The position numbers and the translations under genes are program-made. DNA of 64,000 nucleotides from Pseudomonadota bacterium (lineage in GTDB: Bacteria > Myxococcota_A > UBA796 > SXON01). The notes under the pieces were generated by a model. The model had not been told where the DNA came from and ran no database searches. It saw only the letters and a program-made list of their open reading frames with translations. This document shows positions 26,705 through 34,753 of this stretch, piece after piece (the stretch's first letter is position 1; every line of letters starts with the position of its first letter). Location: positions 34,740 to 98,739 of the forward strand of contig JAUXQH010000122.1 of NCBI GenBank assembly GCA_030685065.1. The letters are read 5' to 3'.

Positions 26705-28296
26705 TCCGCGCGGCCCGCCTCCCCCTTCCGTGGCACATGGCTCATGGCGTGCTCCGCGAGCGCCGTGATGGTGAGCGAGGGGTTCACGCCCAGGTTGGCG
26801 CCGATCATCGAGCCGTCGATGACCATCATGTGGTCGTAGCCGAACACCCGGCACTTCGCGTCGATCACGCCGTCCGCGGCGGAGGTGCCCATCGCGCAGC
26901 CGCCGAGGATGTGGGCGGTGGTGGGAACATCGAGCACGGCTTCGGTGACCGAGCTGCGGGCCATGCCGCCGAGGTCTTTCGCGATGGCGCGGGCCGCCAC
27001 GTTGGCGCTCGGGATGTAGGTCGGCACGGGGGGCTGACCCGCGGGGATCTGGGTGACGAGCTGCTTTCCGAACGGCCAGAACCAGCGGCGCCCGCGACGG
27101 ATGGCCATGTGGTTGTCGAGCGTCTGCATGACGAGGAGGATCACCGTCCGCTCGGCCCACCCGAAGGGCATCCAGCCGCGCAGCACGTCGAGCGGGGAGG
27201 TGAGGACCACGCCCAACCATCGGAGCCAGCGCGGCACCCGGCCGCCACCGTCCGTCAGCGGTGTGGTGATGAGCGCGAGGCTGTCCGACCCCGAGGAGTA
27301 GCGAACGGGCTCGAGGTGGGTGTGGTCGTCCAACTCGATTTGGGAGCCGATCGCGACGCCCTGGTTCATCTTCTTGTTCGGGTCGCGCGCGGTGACACCC
27401 AACACGGCCTCGCTGTTGGTGCGCACGAAGTCTCCCAGGCGGTCGGAGAGCTTCGAGAGCGCTCCCTGCTCCTTGCACTTGAGCAGGAGATCCACGGTGC
27501 CGAGCACACCCGCGGAGAAGACGACGCCGCGGGCGGTGTACACCTTGCGATCCTTCCGGAACAGCGAGGTGGAACGCTCGGTGTGGACGCGGTAGCCGCC
27601 CTCGGGGAGGGGCTCGACGAGGGTGACGCGACGCTCCGGGAATACGGCGGCGCCGCGCTTCTCGGCGAGGAACAGGTAGTTCTTGTCGAGCGTGTTCTTG
27701 GCGCCGAAGCGGCAGCCGACCATGCACCCGCCACAATAGTTGCAGCCCTCGCGGGGCGGCCCCTCACCGTCGAAGAACGGGTCGGGCACGGTCTTGCCGG
27801 CCTCGCCGAAGTAGACGGCGACGGTCGTGGGCGCGAAGCTCGCCTCGCGGCCGATCCGCTTGGCGTGCGCGCGCACGAGCTCGTCGGCGGCGAAGAACTT
27901 GTTGGTCTCGACGGCGCCGAGCATGCGCTTGGCCGTCGCGTAGAACGGCGGGAGCACGGTCTTCCAGTCGGCGAGGTCCTTCCACTTCGGGTCCTCGAAC
28001 GCGCGCGGGGGCGGCACGAGGAGGGTGTTGGCATACACCAGGCTACCCCCGCCGACACCCGCGCCCGACAGGATGAAGACGTGCGGAAGCAGCGTCATCT
28101 TGAAGATGCCGTGGCAACCGGCGAGCGGGGCCCACAGGAAGCGCTTCAGGTCCCAGTTGGTCTTCGGGAAGTCCGCGGGGGCCCACCGCTTGCCCATCTC
28201 GAGCACGCCCACGGTGTAGCCCTTCTCCGTGAGCCGGTGCGCGGAGACCGAGCCGCCGAAGCCCGAGCCGATGACGAGCCAGTCGAAGTCGTACAT
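26701..28296 (-). CDS. Cholesterol-oxidase-like GMC oxidoreductase
   Basis: The 531-residue flavoprotein opens with FDWLVIGSGFGGSVSAHRLTEKGYTVGVLEMGKRW, the FAD-binding signature of the cholesterol oxidase branch. It continues with SGAGVGGGSLVYAN and the C-terminal GVNPSLTITALAEHAMSHV. A Cys cluster, CNYCGGCMVGC, precedes RFGAKNTLDKNYL. It has no signal peptide. The likely reaction is oxidation of a sterol or similar hydroxyl compound. Its stop overlaps the downstream phosphoesterase start. It differs clearly from the Tat-linked GMC protein at 21991-23532. Confidence 0.88.
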   Translation of the reverse strand: MYDFDWLVIGSGFGGSVSAHRLTEKGYTVGVLEMGKRWAPADFPKTNWDLKRFLWAPLAGCHGIFKMTLLPHVFILSGAGVGGGSLVYANTLLVPPPRAFEDPKWKDLADWKTVLPPFYATAKRMLGAVETNKFFAADELVRAHAKRIGREASFAPTTVAVYFGEAGKTVPDPFFDGEGPPREGCNYCGGCMVGCRFGAKNTLDKNYLFLAEKRGAAVFPERRVTLVEPLPEGGYRVHTERSTSLFRKDRKVYTARGVVFSAGVLGTVDLLLKCKEQGALSKLSDRLGDFVRTNSEAVLGVTARDPNKKMNQGVAIGSQIELDDHTHLEPVRYSSGSDSLALITTPLTDGGGRVPRWLRWLGVVLTSPLDVLRGWMPFGWAERTVILLVMQTLDNHMAIRRGRRWFWPFGKQLVTQIPAGQPPVPTYIPSANVAARAIAKDLGGMARSSVTEAVLDVPTTAHILGGCAMGTSAADGVIDAKCRVFGYDHMMVIDGSMIGANLGVNPSLTITALAEHAMSHVPRKGEAGRAE

Positions 28297-28347
28297 GGCC
28301 GCTCGCTAACTGATTCCTGGTCGCGAGCGCGGTTTCCTGCGGGCCCG

Positions 28348-28600
28348 TCACGGCCGATAGCGCTCGTCGGGGCCGAGGAACGGGGAGCCGTCCGAGTAGG
28401 TGCCCGGGCTCTGGTCTCCGGCCGAGCCGGCTCGCTGTCGTCGTCGTAGAGCGCGCGCACGACCAGGTCGAGCGTGCCGCGCGTCGTGAGATCCGTCCGG
28501 CCGACATCGAGCATCACGTCGACCACCTGCGGCGCCGCGTCCGTATCGGCGAGCGCCCCCGTGGGCCCGGCTAGCGCCCGCCGGCCGGGATGGTTAGGCT
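28348..28600 (-). pseudogene. Possible decayed gene remnant
   Basis: The minus strand upstream of the GMC gene contains two protein-like stretches in different frames. One reads DVMLDVGRTDLTTRGTLDLV followed by VRALYDDDS. The other reads GDQSPGTYSDGSPFLGPDER and ends YRP-stop at 28348. Joining them needs a frameshift near the GACGACGAC run. No start codon or family is recognised. It could be an eroded gene or chance. The rest of the 370-base gap contains only the riboswitch and leader of the next gene. Confidence 0.3.
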
Positions 28601-28615
28601 CGCGACGGATACCCC

Positions 28616-28656
28616 CCGGACGAGACGCGCCGTACCCGGTCAGGACAAGACGACGC
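28616..28656 (+). promoter_or_regulatory. Guanidine-III (ykkC-III) riboswitch
   Basis: The 41 bases begin CCGGACGAG and continue GCGCCGTACCCGGTCAGGAC, then AAGACGACGC. As I recall the ykkC-III consensus and the crystallised example, this is close to base-for-base identity, including the invariant CCGGACGAG, the GTACCCGGTCAGGACAAGACG core and a 3' end pairing with the GCGCC stretch (one C-A mismatch here). The element ends 1 base before the CGGAG ribosome site of the exporter, so guanidine binding would control translation start. The downstream gene is the expected guanidinium exporter. Confidence 0.87.
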
Positions 28657-28667
28657 ACGGAGCGCAC

Positions 28668-28991
28668 ATGTCCTGGATCCTCCTGGTCGTCGCCGGTCTG
28701 TTGGAGACGGGCTGGGCCGTCGGTCTCAAGTACACCGAGGGCTTCTCGAAGCCGGTTCCGACCGTGTTGACCATCGCCGCGATGGTGCTGAGCATGGGGC
28801 TGCTCGGCCTCGCGCTGCGCGACCTGCCTGTCGGCACCGCCTACGCCGTGTGGGTCGGCATCGGCGCCTTCGGCACCGCGGTGCTCGGCATCCTCCTGTT
28901 CAGCGAGCCCGCGACCCCGGCGCGGCTGTTCTTCCTGGTGCTGCTCGCGGTCGCGATCGCGGGGCTGAAGGTCACGTCGCCGTCGACGTAG
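28668..28991 (+). CDS. gdx: SugE/Gdx-type SMR guanidinium exporter
   Basis: The 107-residue protein has four membrane helices and closely follows SugE/Gdx: MSWILLVVAGLLETGWAVGL, KYTEGFSKPVPTVLTI, LRDLPVGTAYAVWVGIGAFG and the C-terminal AGLKV. The essential Glu is E13 in the first helix. Gdx proteins export guanidinium ion in exchange for protons. The ATG at 28668 has CGGAG 5 bases upstream, directly behind a guanidine-III riboswitch, which agrees with the substrate. An in-frame ATG at 28590 lies before the riboswitch and is not used. Confidence 0.94.
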   Translation: MSWILLVVAGLLETGWAVGLKYTEGFSKPVPTVLTIAAMVLSMGLLGLALRDLPVGTAYAVWVGIGAFGTAVLGILLFSEPATPARLFFLVLLAVAIAGLKVTSPST

Positions 28992-29030
28992 GCCCGGCGC
29001 GGGATACGATACATGCGTTCAGGTAATCCC

Positions 29031-30248
29031 ATGGCGCGCATCGCCTGCCTCGACCTCGACACCTTCTTCGTCTCGGTCGAGCGCCTGCTCGATCCCTCGC
29101 TGGTGGGCCAGCCGGTCGTGGTCGGCGGCAGGAAGGGCGCGCGGGGCGTCGTCACCTCCGCGAGCTACGAGGTGCGCCTGCTCGGCGTGCGTTCTGGCAT
29201 GCCGATGTCCGAGGCCGTGCGGCGCGCGCCCGACGCGATCTTCGTCCCCACCCGACACGACGCCTACGGTCCGTACGCGGGGCGGGTGCGCGCGGTGCTC
29301 GATCGGTGGTGTCCGGTCGTGCAGACGGCGAGCATCGACGAGTTCTACCTCGACTTCAGGGGGTGCGAGCGGCTCTACGCCCGCCCGGAGGACACGGATG
29401 CGGATGCGACGATCCTGCGCGTGGTGCGCGAGCTGCGAGAGGCCATCCAGCGTGAGGTCCTCCTGCCCGCGAGCGTCGGGATCGGCACGACGCGCCCGGT
29501 CGCGAAGATGGCGAGCGGGCGCGCCAAGCCCGCGGGCGTCCTGATGATCCGCGCGGGGGAGGAGCGGGCGTTCGCGGCCCCCCTCCCGGTGCGGCGGTTC
29601 CCGGGGATCGGCCCCGTCGCGGAGGAGAGGCTGGCGGGGATGGGCGTCGCGACGCTCGGGCAGCTGCTCGAGGTGCCCGACGAGCACCCGCGCTTGGGCG
29701 GCCTCGCCGCGTCCCTCCGGGTCGGTCTCGGCCTCGCCGGTCAGCAGCCGGGCGCCCGCACGGCCCGCCTCGGCAAGGACCGCCCCGCGTTCCAGGAGCA
29801 CGACACCTCCGCCGAGGGCAGCCTGTCCAATGAACGCACGTTCTTCGCGGACGTGGGGGAGGTGCAGGTGGCGGAGGACGCGCTGCGCGCCCTGGTCGAG
29901 CGCGTGACCTGGCGGCTCCGGCGTCGCGGCGCGCGGGCGCACACCATCACGCTCAAGCTCCGCTACGCCGATTTCACGACGATCTCGCGCGGCCGCTCGA
30001 TCGCCCCCACCCACGCCGAGGCGGACGTGCTCGCCGTCGCGACCGATCTACTGCACGGAGCGTGGTCGAAGAAGTCCCGGATCCGGCTCCTCGGCGTGCA
30101 GCTCTCCAACCTCGTCGCGCCCGATCCGCAGGTGGCCCTCTTCGCCGCGCCGCGGCCCCGGATGGGCGTGGCGATCGACGCGGTGCGGGACCGCTTCGGC
30201 TACGACGCGATCCGCATGGGCGCGGTGGCGCGCCCCAAGAACGCGTGA
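29031..30248 (+). CDS. dinB: DNA polymerase IV (Y-family)
   Basis: The 405-residue protein begins MARIACLDLDTFFVSVERLL (catalytic D8) and has the palm motif ASIDEFYLDF with D103 and E104. SVGIGTTRPVAKMASGRAKPAG and the helix-hairpin-helix FPGIGPVAEERLAGMGVATLGQLL follow, then the little finger domain with TITLKLRYADFTTISR. It copies damaged templates in an error-prone manner. The start is at ATG 29031 with AGG 7 bases upstream; an in-frame ATG six codons earlier lacks a site. A C-terminal beta-clamp-like motif, QVALFAAP, is visible. Confidence 0.93.
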   Translation: MARIACLDLDTFFVSVERLLDPSLVGQPVVVGGRKGARGVVTSASYEVRLLGVRSGMPMSEAVRRAPDAIFVPTRHDAYGPYAGRVRAVLDRWCPVVQTASIDEFYLDFRGCERLYARPEDTDADATILRVVRELREAIQREVLLPASVGIGTTRPVAKMASGRAKPAGVLMIRAGEERAFAAPLPVRRFPGIGPVAEERLAGMGVATLGQLLEVPDEHPRLGGLAASLRVGLGLAGQQPGARTARLGKDRPAFQEHDTSAEGSLSNERTFFADVGEVQVAEDALRALVERVTWRLRRRGARAHTITLKLRYADFTTISRGRSIAPTHAEADVLAVATDLLHGAWSKKSRIRLLGVQLSNLVAPDPQVALFAAPRPRMGVAIDAVRDRFGYDAIRMGAVARPKNA

Positions 30249-30278
30249 GCCGCGCTCGAGCGGCGCGCCCCAGCCGGT

Positions 30279-30719
30279 CTACACCTTCTCCTTCTCGCGC
30301 GTGGACAGCCCCTCCCGCTCGATCGCGTCGCTGACGGCCTCCACCACGTTCGCCATGGAGGCGAACTCGTCCGCGTCGGTGTCCACGATGATCTGGCGCA
30401 GGTTCACCGGCTGCCCCTTGCGGTACTCGATCGTCGAGTTCTTCACGTGCGCGAGCAGCGCCCGCTTCGTGATCGGGAAGTCGAGCCCCTTGAGCGCTTG
30501 GGTCACCGCCGCGATGCCGAAGGCGGTGCCCTTGGGTGGGCCCGGCTTGTCATAGGCCTGCCCGCGGATCTCCTTGCGGTCGCGCAGGTCCCGCTGGCGC
30601 TGAACCTCCTCGCCGCCCTTCCGCCCGGCGTCGCGCACGCTCATCGTGCCGCGCTCGCCGGTCTCGAGGACCTTCGGTGGAGTGCCCTTGGTGTCGGTAT
30701 CCTTGATGTCCTTGGCCAT
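30279..30719 (-). CDS. Small basic DUF2795-like protein
   Basis: The 146-residue hydrophilic protein has an N-terminal segment rich in Lys, Asp and Arg, including VRDAGRKGGEEVQRQRD, which recalls the KGG motif of stress-induced proteins. The second half, TQALKGLDFPITKRALLAHVKNST, followed by VDTDADEFASMANVVEAVSDAI, resembles DUF2795, a small helical domain. The function is unknown; it may bind nucleic acid given the charge pattern. It is convergent with dinB. Confidence 0.7.
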   Translation of the reverse strand: MAKDIKDTDTKGTPPKVLETGERGTMSVRDAGRKGGEEVQRQRDLRDRKEIRGQAYDKPGPPKGTAFGIAAVTQALKGLDFPITKRALLAHVKNSTIEYRKGQPVNLRQIIVDTDADEFASMANVVEAVSDAIEREGLSTREKEKV

Positions 30720-30819
30720 GCTTTCACCCCGTTGTCCCTGCTCAAGGTGGACACCCGCCGCGCTCCGGCCACCCACCGGGAGGAGGGGTGCGCGGCCCGC
30801 GCGCGCTACGCTGGCGCCG

Positions 30820-31776
30820 ATGCGGATCGACCGACTGGATCGCGCGGGCCTCGCCGCGCTCGAAGCCGCCGTGCGGGGCGGTGAGCCCGTGCGCCTCGGC
30901 CGCGGGGCGGTGCCGGGGGCCGGGATGCTCGGGCGTGGGGGGCCCGCTCTCGACGAGCTCGTCCCCCTCTGCCACGCCGTGGACGACCCCGCGCTCGCCC
31001 GATGGCTGCCCGCCCCGGCCCGCCCCGCCCCCGATCGCCCCGGTGGGGCCCTCGCGGTATCGGTCGTGATCCCCACCCACCGCCGACGCCCGATCGGCCT
31101 CGCGGCGCTCGAGGCGCAGGACATCGAGACCGAGCTCCTCGTGCTCGCCAACGGCGCCTACACCGAGGGCGTGCGCGTGCCCTGGGCCGGCCACGGCGCC
31201 ACCCGCAACGTGGGCGCCCGCCTCGCGCGCCATCCCTACGTGCTCTTCACCGTCGACGACGCCCTCCCGCTCGGCGCCAGCTTCGTCCGCACGCTCGTCG
31301 AGGCGCTGCTGGGCGGTGGCCACGACGCCGTCTACGCGCGCCAGGTGCCGTGGCCCACGTCCGACCCCGTCACCCGTGCGCGCCTCCGCGCGTGGACCCC
31401 GCCGCCCGACCCGGATGGCCGCCCGGTCACGACGCCCGGCGCCACGCTCGACAACGTCGCCGCGCTCTACCGTCGCAGCGTGTTGCTCGCCGATCCCTTC
31501 GACAACGTCGACATCGCGGAGGATTGGCGTTGGGGCCGCCGTCACGATGTGGCCTACGTGCCCGCGGCGGTCGTGGCGCACGCGCACCCTCGCCGCTTCG
31601 GGGAGCTGTACACCCGCACGCGCGCGATTCACGCGGTGCGGATCGCCGCCGGAGAGCCCGCGGCGGTGCCCGGCCTCGGCGCGCTGGTCACCGCGCTTCC
31701 CGGCGTGGTGGGCGCGGATGCTCCGGGCGCGCTCGGAGAGCTCCTGGGGCAGTTCGTGGCGGGGCGGCGGCGGTGA
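30820..31776 (+). CDS. GT2-family glycosyltransferase-like protein
   Basis: The 318-residue protein has a GT-A fold: VSVVIPTHRRRPIGLAALEAQD near residue 75, then RNVGARLARHPYVLFTVDDALPLGASFV with a DxD-like DD, and a later DNVDIAEDWRWGRR with an acidic catalytic-base position. It would transfer a sugar from a nucleotide donor to an acceptor in surface glycan synthesis. About 70 N-terminal residues precede the fold and are not recognised. It is a stand-alone gene, and neighbours do not indicate the acceptor. Confidence 0.8.
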   Translation: MRIDRLDRAGLAALEAAVRGGEPVRLGRGAVPGAGMLGRGGPALDELVPLCHAVDDPALARWLPAPARPAPDRPGGALAVSVVIPTHRRRPIGLAALEAQDIETELLVLANGAYTEGVRVPWAGHGATRNVGARLARHPYVLFTVDDALPLGASFVRTLVEALLGGGHDAVYARQVPWPTSDPVTRARLRAWTPPPDPDGRPVTTPGATLDNVAALYRRSVLLADPFDNVDIAEDWRWGRRHDVAYVPAAVVAHAHPRRFGELYTRTRAIHAVRIAAGEPAAVPGLGALVTALPGVVGADAPGALGELLGQFVAGRRR

Positions 31777-31865
31777 GCCCCAGATCCTGACCGACCTTCG
31801 TCGCCCGACCTCCGTCGACTTCCGTCACCCGCCTCCCCGGCCCGCGCAATTCAAGGACTTGCGCC

Positions 31866-31881
31866 CGGCACGACGCGTGCA
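31866..31881 (+). promoter_or_regulatory. Candidate sigma-54 (-24/-12) promoter
   Basis: CGGCACGACGCGTGCA has the invariant GG-N10-GC spacing and differs by one base in each half from TGGCACG-N4-TTGCA. It lies about 30 bases before the start of the following gene. In such GC-rich DNA a chance match is possible. Confidence 0.35.
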
Positions 31882-31911
31882 GCGCGCCGAGACGCGCCCC
31901 GGGAGCCCGTC

Positions 31912-33642
31912 ATGGCCGAGTCCAGCCGCCAGAAGTCGTCCACGTCCTCCACCCCCACCTCGTGCGCCGCCCCCGCGCAGGCGGCCGTCGCGCCCCAGCG
32001 CACGGGGAACGCGGCGGCGCAGGATCGCCTCGGGCTCACGGCCGCTGCCCCGACCTCCGGCGGGACGATGGACGCGGCGCTCGTCGCGATGGGGGACATG
32101 GGCGCGGTGGTGCTCGACGCGCTGCCGCTGGGCGCCGCGATGCGCCTCGCGATGCGCGTTCGTGGGGCGCCGGCGGGGGCGTGGGTCGATGCGTGGGTGT
32201 GCGCGCAGCCGATCGCCGAGGTCCTCGCGCAGGCGCCCGACCTCCTGGCGATCGGCCTCGACGCGGTGTGGCCCGTCGGCTTCGGCGTCGAGCTGGACGA
32301 GGCCGTCTCGGCCAGCCACCTCGTGGTCACGGGCGGGGAGCGGGTCGCGATCGGCGTCACGCGCACGGCCGCGGGCGTGTCGCTGTCGCTCAAGGGCGGC
32401 TTGCAGGCCGGGCTCGCCGTGGGCCTGGGGGCGAGCCTGAGCGGATCGATGGGTGACACCGCGCTCGGCGGTGACCTGGGTGCGAGCGTCGTCGACGCCA
32501 CGGCGTTCGAGGCGACGTGGGCGTTCGACCTCGCGGCCGTGTTGCGCGCCCTCGGTACCCGGCACCCGCGCACGTTGACCGACATGCTCCTCGACCGCCC
32601 GGTCGACTTCCTGGGCCCCGCGGGGGAGGCCCTCGTGGCGCTCGCCAAGGCGCAGCAGCCCAGCTCCTGGTCCGCGGACGTACGGGGGGTCGGAGAGGCA
32701 ACGGGCGCCGACGCTGTCGGGGGCCTGGCGCACGGGGAGGTCGGCGCGAAGCTCGATGCCGGGATCAAGATCGGGCACGAGGGGGGGCAGTCGTTCATCG
32801 AGGGATCGACGGGCGGCGCCGGGAGCGCCGGGTACGACAACCGGGTGTTCGAGGCGCTGCGATTGGCGGGGCTGCCCGAGTTCACCGCCGCGATGGGCTG
32901 CCGGCTGCGCGTCCGGGTGTCGGGCTCCGGGGTGGACCTCGCGGCGATGGCCGTCGAGAACCTGCGGTTCACCGTCGCCACGACGTTGACCAGCGGCACG
33001 CTCAGCGTCGAGGACGCCTTCGAGACGCCGAGCGTGGCCGCGGCCGTCGCCTGGATCGCGGCCGCCCTGAACACGACGGACACGTGCCTCGGTGAGGCGG
33101 GGCCGAGCGTCGGCGCGCGGGACCTGCCCGACGTCGCGCTCCACCGCTCGGCGACGCGGTCGGTCCCCGCCATCGGCGACATCACGGACTCCAGCGTCGC
33201 GGACGAGCTGTTCGAGCTCTCGATGCCCGACAAGCGGGCGTTCGTGACCGACAGCGCGAGCGCGGAGCTGACGGGCGAGCTCTACGTTCCCGTCGAGGCC
33301 GTGCGCGCCGCGCTCCACGGGGCCGCGCTCCCCGCGGGAGGCGAGGGCATCGAGGCGCGCGTGCTCGACGTCGAGCGGCTGATCGCCGCCGAGGTCGTGG
33401 GCGGCGCGGCGTTCGCTCCGGACGGGCTGCCGACGCTCGACCTCGCCGCTGCCGCGGAGCGGGTGGAGGTCCCGAAGGTCCAGGCCGTCGTGAAGCGGAT
33501 GTCACGCGTCGGCGTCGGCACCGGCATCAAGGGTGGGATCGTCGAGGAGGCCAACGTCAACGCGGGGCTGACGACCACGGAGGTCGTCACCCTCTCGCCG
33601 GCCATCGAGGCCGAGCAGCGTCGGGCCTTGTTCTCGGCGTAG
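31912..33642 (+). CDS. Unrecognised 576-residue protein
   Basis: I do not recognise this protein. It starts with a Ser/Thr/Ala/Pro-rich segment (MAESSRQKSSTSSTPTSCAA) with no signal peptide. A long Gly/Ala/Val-rich body follows with alternating beta-like patterns, such as VSLSLKGGLQAGLAVGLGAS and AHGEVGAKLDAGIKIGHEGG. There are no membrane helices or catalytic motifs. The ATG at 31912 has GGGAG 6 bases upstream and a possible sigma-54 promoter before it. The beta-rich, glycine-spaced central part would fit a large structural or secreted effector-like protein, but this is speculation. Confidence 0.75.
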   Translation: MAESSRQKSSTSSTPTSCAAPAQAAVAPQRTGNAAAQDRLGLTAAAPTSGGTMDAALVAMGDMGAVVLDALPLGAAMRLAMRVRGAPAGAWVDAWVCAQPIAEVLAQAPDLLAIGLDAVWPVGFGVELDEAVSASHLVVTGGERVAIGVTRTAAGVSLSLKGGLQAGLAVGLGASLSGSMGDTALGGDLGASVVDATAFEATWAFDLAAVLRALGTRHPRTLTDMLLDRPVDFLGPAGEALVALAKAQQPSSWSADVRGVGEATGADAVGGLAHGEVGAKLDAGIKIGHEGGQSFIEGSTGGAGSAGYDNRVFEALRLAGLPEFTAAMGCRLRVRVSGSGVDLAAMAVENLRFTVATTLTSGTLSVEDAFETPSVAAAVAWIAAALNTTDTCLGEAGPSVGARDLPDVALHRSATRSVPAIGDITDSSVADELFELSMPDKRAFVTDSASAELTGELYVPVEAVRAALHGAALPAGGEGIEARVLDVERLIAAEVVGGAAFAPDGLPTLDLAAAAERVEVPKVQAVVKRMSRVGVGTGIKGGIVEEANVNAGLTTTEVVTLSPAIEAEQRRALFSA

Positions 33643-33666
33643 CCGCAGTCCTCTACGGACCGAGGT

Positions 33667-34710
33667 CTACGGATCGATCCGCGAGACGCTCGCCGTGCCG
33701 TTGTCCACCACCCACAACTTCCCGTCGGGCCCCAGCTCGATGCCGTAGAGCGCCTCTTCCCCGAACCCCGTGTCGAGGCTGCGGAGCTCGGTTCCCTGCA
33801 GGTCGAACTCGACGATCACGCCGCTGCCCCACTCGGCGACGTAGAGCGCACCGTCCCCGAGGGCGAGGCCGCCGGGCTTGTCGAGCCCCTCGATGAGCAC
33901 GCCCCAGTCCACGCCCTCCCACTCCCGCTGCTTCACGCCCGGATCGCTGGCGACCAGGCGACCGGCGTCCTCCCCGGAGGCGGTGTCGATCCAGAGCACG
34001 CGCCCGGCCCCGGTGTCGGCCACGTACAGGAGCCCCGTCTCGTGGTCGATGACCATGTGGCCGGGCGCGTCCTTCTCGAAGGACACCTCCACCTCGGTGA
34101 GCCGATGGATGATGCCGTCCGAGTGGTCGTCCATGCCGGGGCCGTGGTCCCCCTGGAAGTCGTACTGGACGATGTCGCCGTTCTTTCCGTCGAACACCCA
34201 GTAGATGTTGTCGGCCTGCCAGGCGATGCCGACACAGTTGGGCGACTCGTGCAACATGTCCAGGTGCGACCCGAGGCCGATGGGGTTGACGTTGGCGAAG
34301 ATGTCGAGGTTCGTCGTCCAGAGGACCGGGCCCGTGTAGTCGTTCGGGGGGGACTGGCCGTTGTAGGTGTTCCGGGTCTCCCCACACGAGCCGAATTGGC
34401 CGTTTCCATCGAAGGAGAGCGCGGAGGTCTCCTCCATGAAGTGCTCGGCGTAGGGGTCCACCCGGCGCTCGTGCTCCTGGCTGTTGGTCCCGGGGTCCGT
34501 GATGATGAACGTGGCGTCGTCCTCGCGGTTCGCGACCCACAAGCGGCCGTCCTCGTCGAAGCCGAGGTCGCGGGGGTCCGTCAGGTCGCCGTCGCTGTCG
34601 AGGATCGTGGTCCAACCGACCGAGCCCGGAGACCCGTCCCCCACGCCGATGGGAGAGGTTTCGACGGGCCCCGTGTCGGGACCGGTGCAGGCGAGGAGGA
34701 TCATCAACAT
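33667..34710 (-). CDS. NHL/six-bladed-propeller-like lipoprotein
   Basis: The 347-residue product starts MLMILLAC with the lipidated Cys at 8, then a Thr/Pro/Gly linker. The body has repeated propeller strands: PRDLGFDEDGRLWVANREDD, HMVIDHETGLLYVADTGAGRVLWID, GLALGDGALYVAEWGSGVIVEFD and GIELGPDGKLWVVDNGTASVSRID. These resemble NHL or gluconolactonase-like blades. It is probably a surface or periplasmic binding protein. It follows the copper/YtkA-like lipoprotein gene by 43 bases on the same strand and is likely co-transcribed with it. Confidence 0.82.
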   Translation of the reverse strand: MLMILLACTGPDTGPVETSPIGVGDGSPGSVGWTTILDSDGDLTDPRDLGFDEDGRLWVANREDDATFIITDPGTNSQEHERRVDPYAEHFMEETSALSFDGNGQFGSCGETRNTYNGQSPPNDYTGPVLWTTNLDIFANVNPIGLGSHLDMLHESPNCVGIAWQADNIYWVFDGKNGDIVQYDFQGDHGPGMDDHSDGIIHRLTEVEVSFEKDAPGHMVIDHETGLLYVADTGAGRVLWIDTASGEDAGRLVASDPGVKQREWEGVDWGVLIEGLDKPGGLALGDGALYVAEWGSGVIVEFDLQGTELRSLDTGFGEEALYGIELGPDGKLWVVDNGTASVSRIDP

Positions 34711-34753
34711 CGGGAGCACTCCGTGGGCGGGGCGGGCGGCGGGGCGGCGAGGA

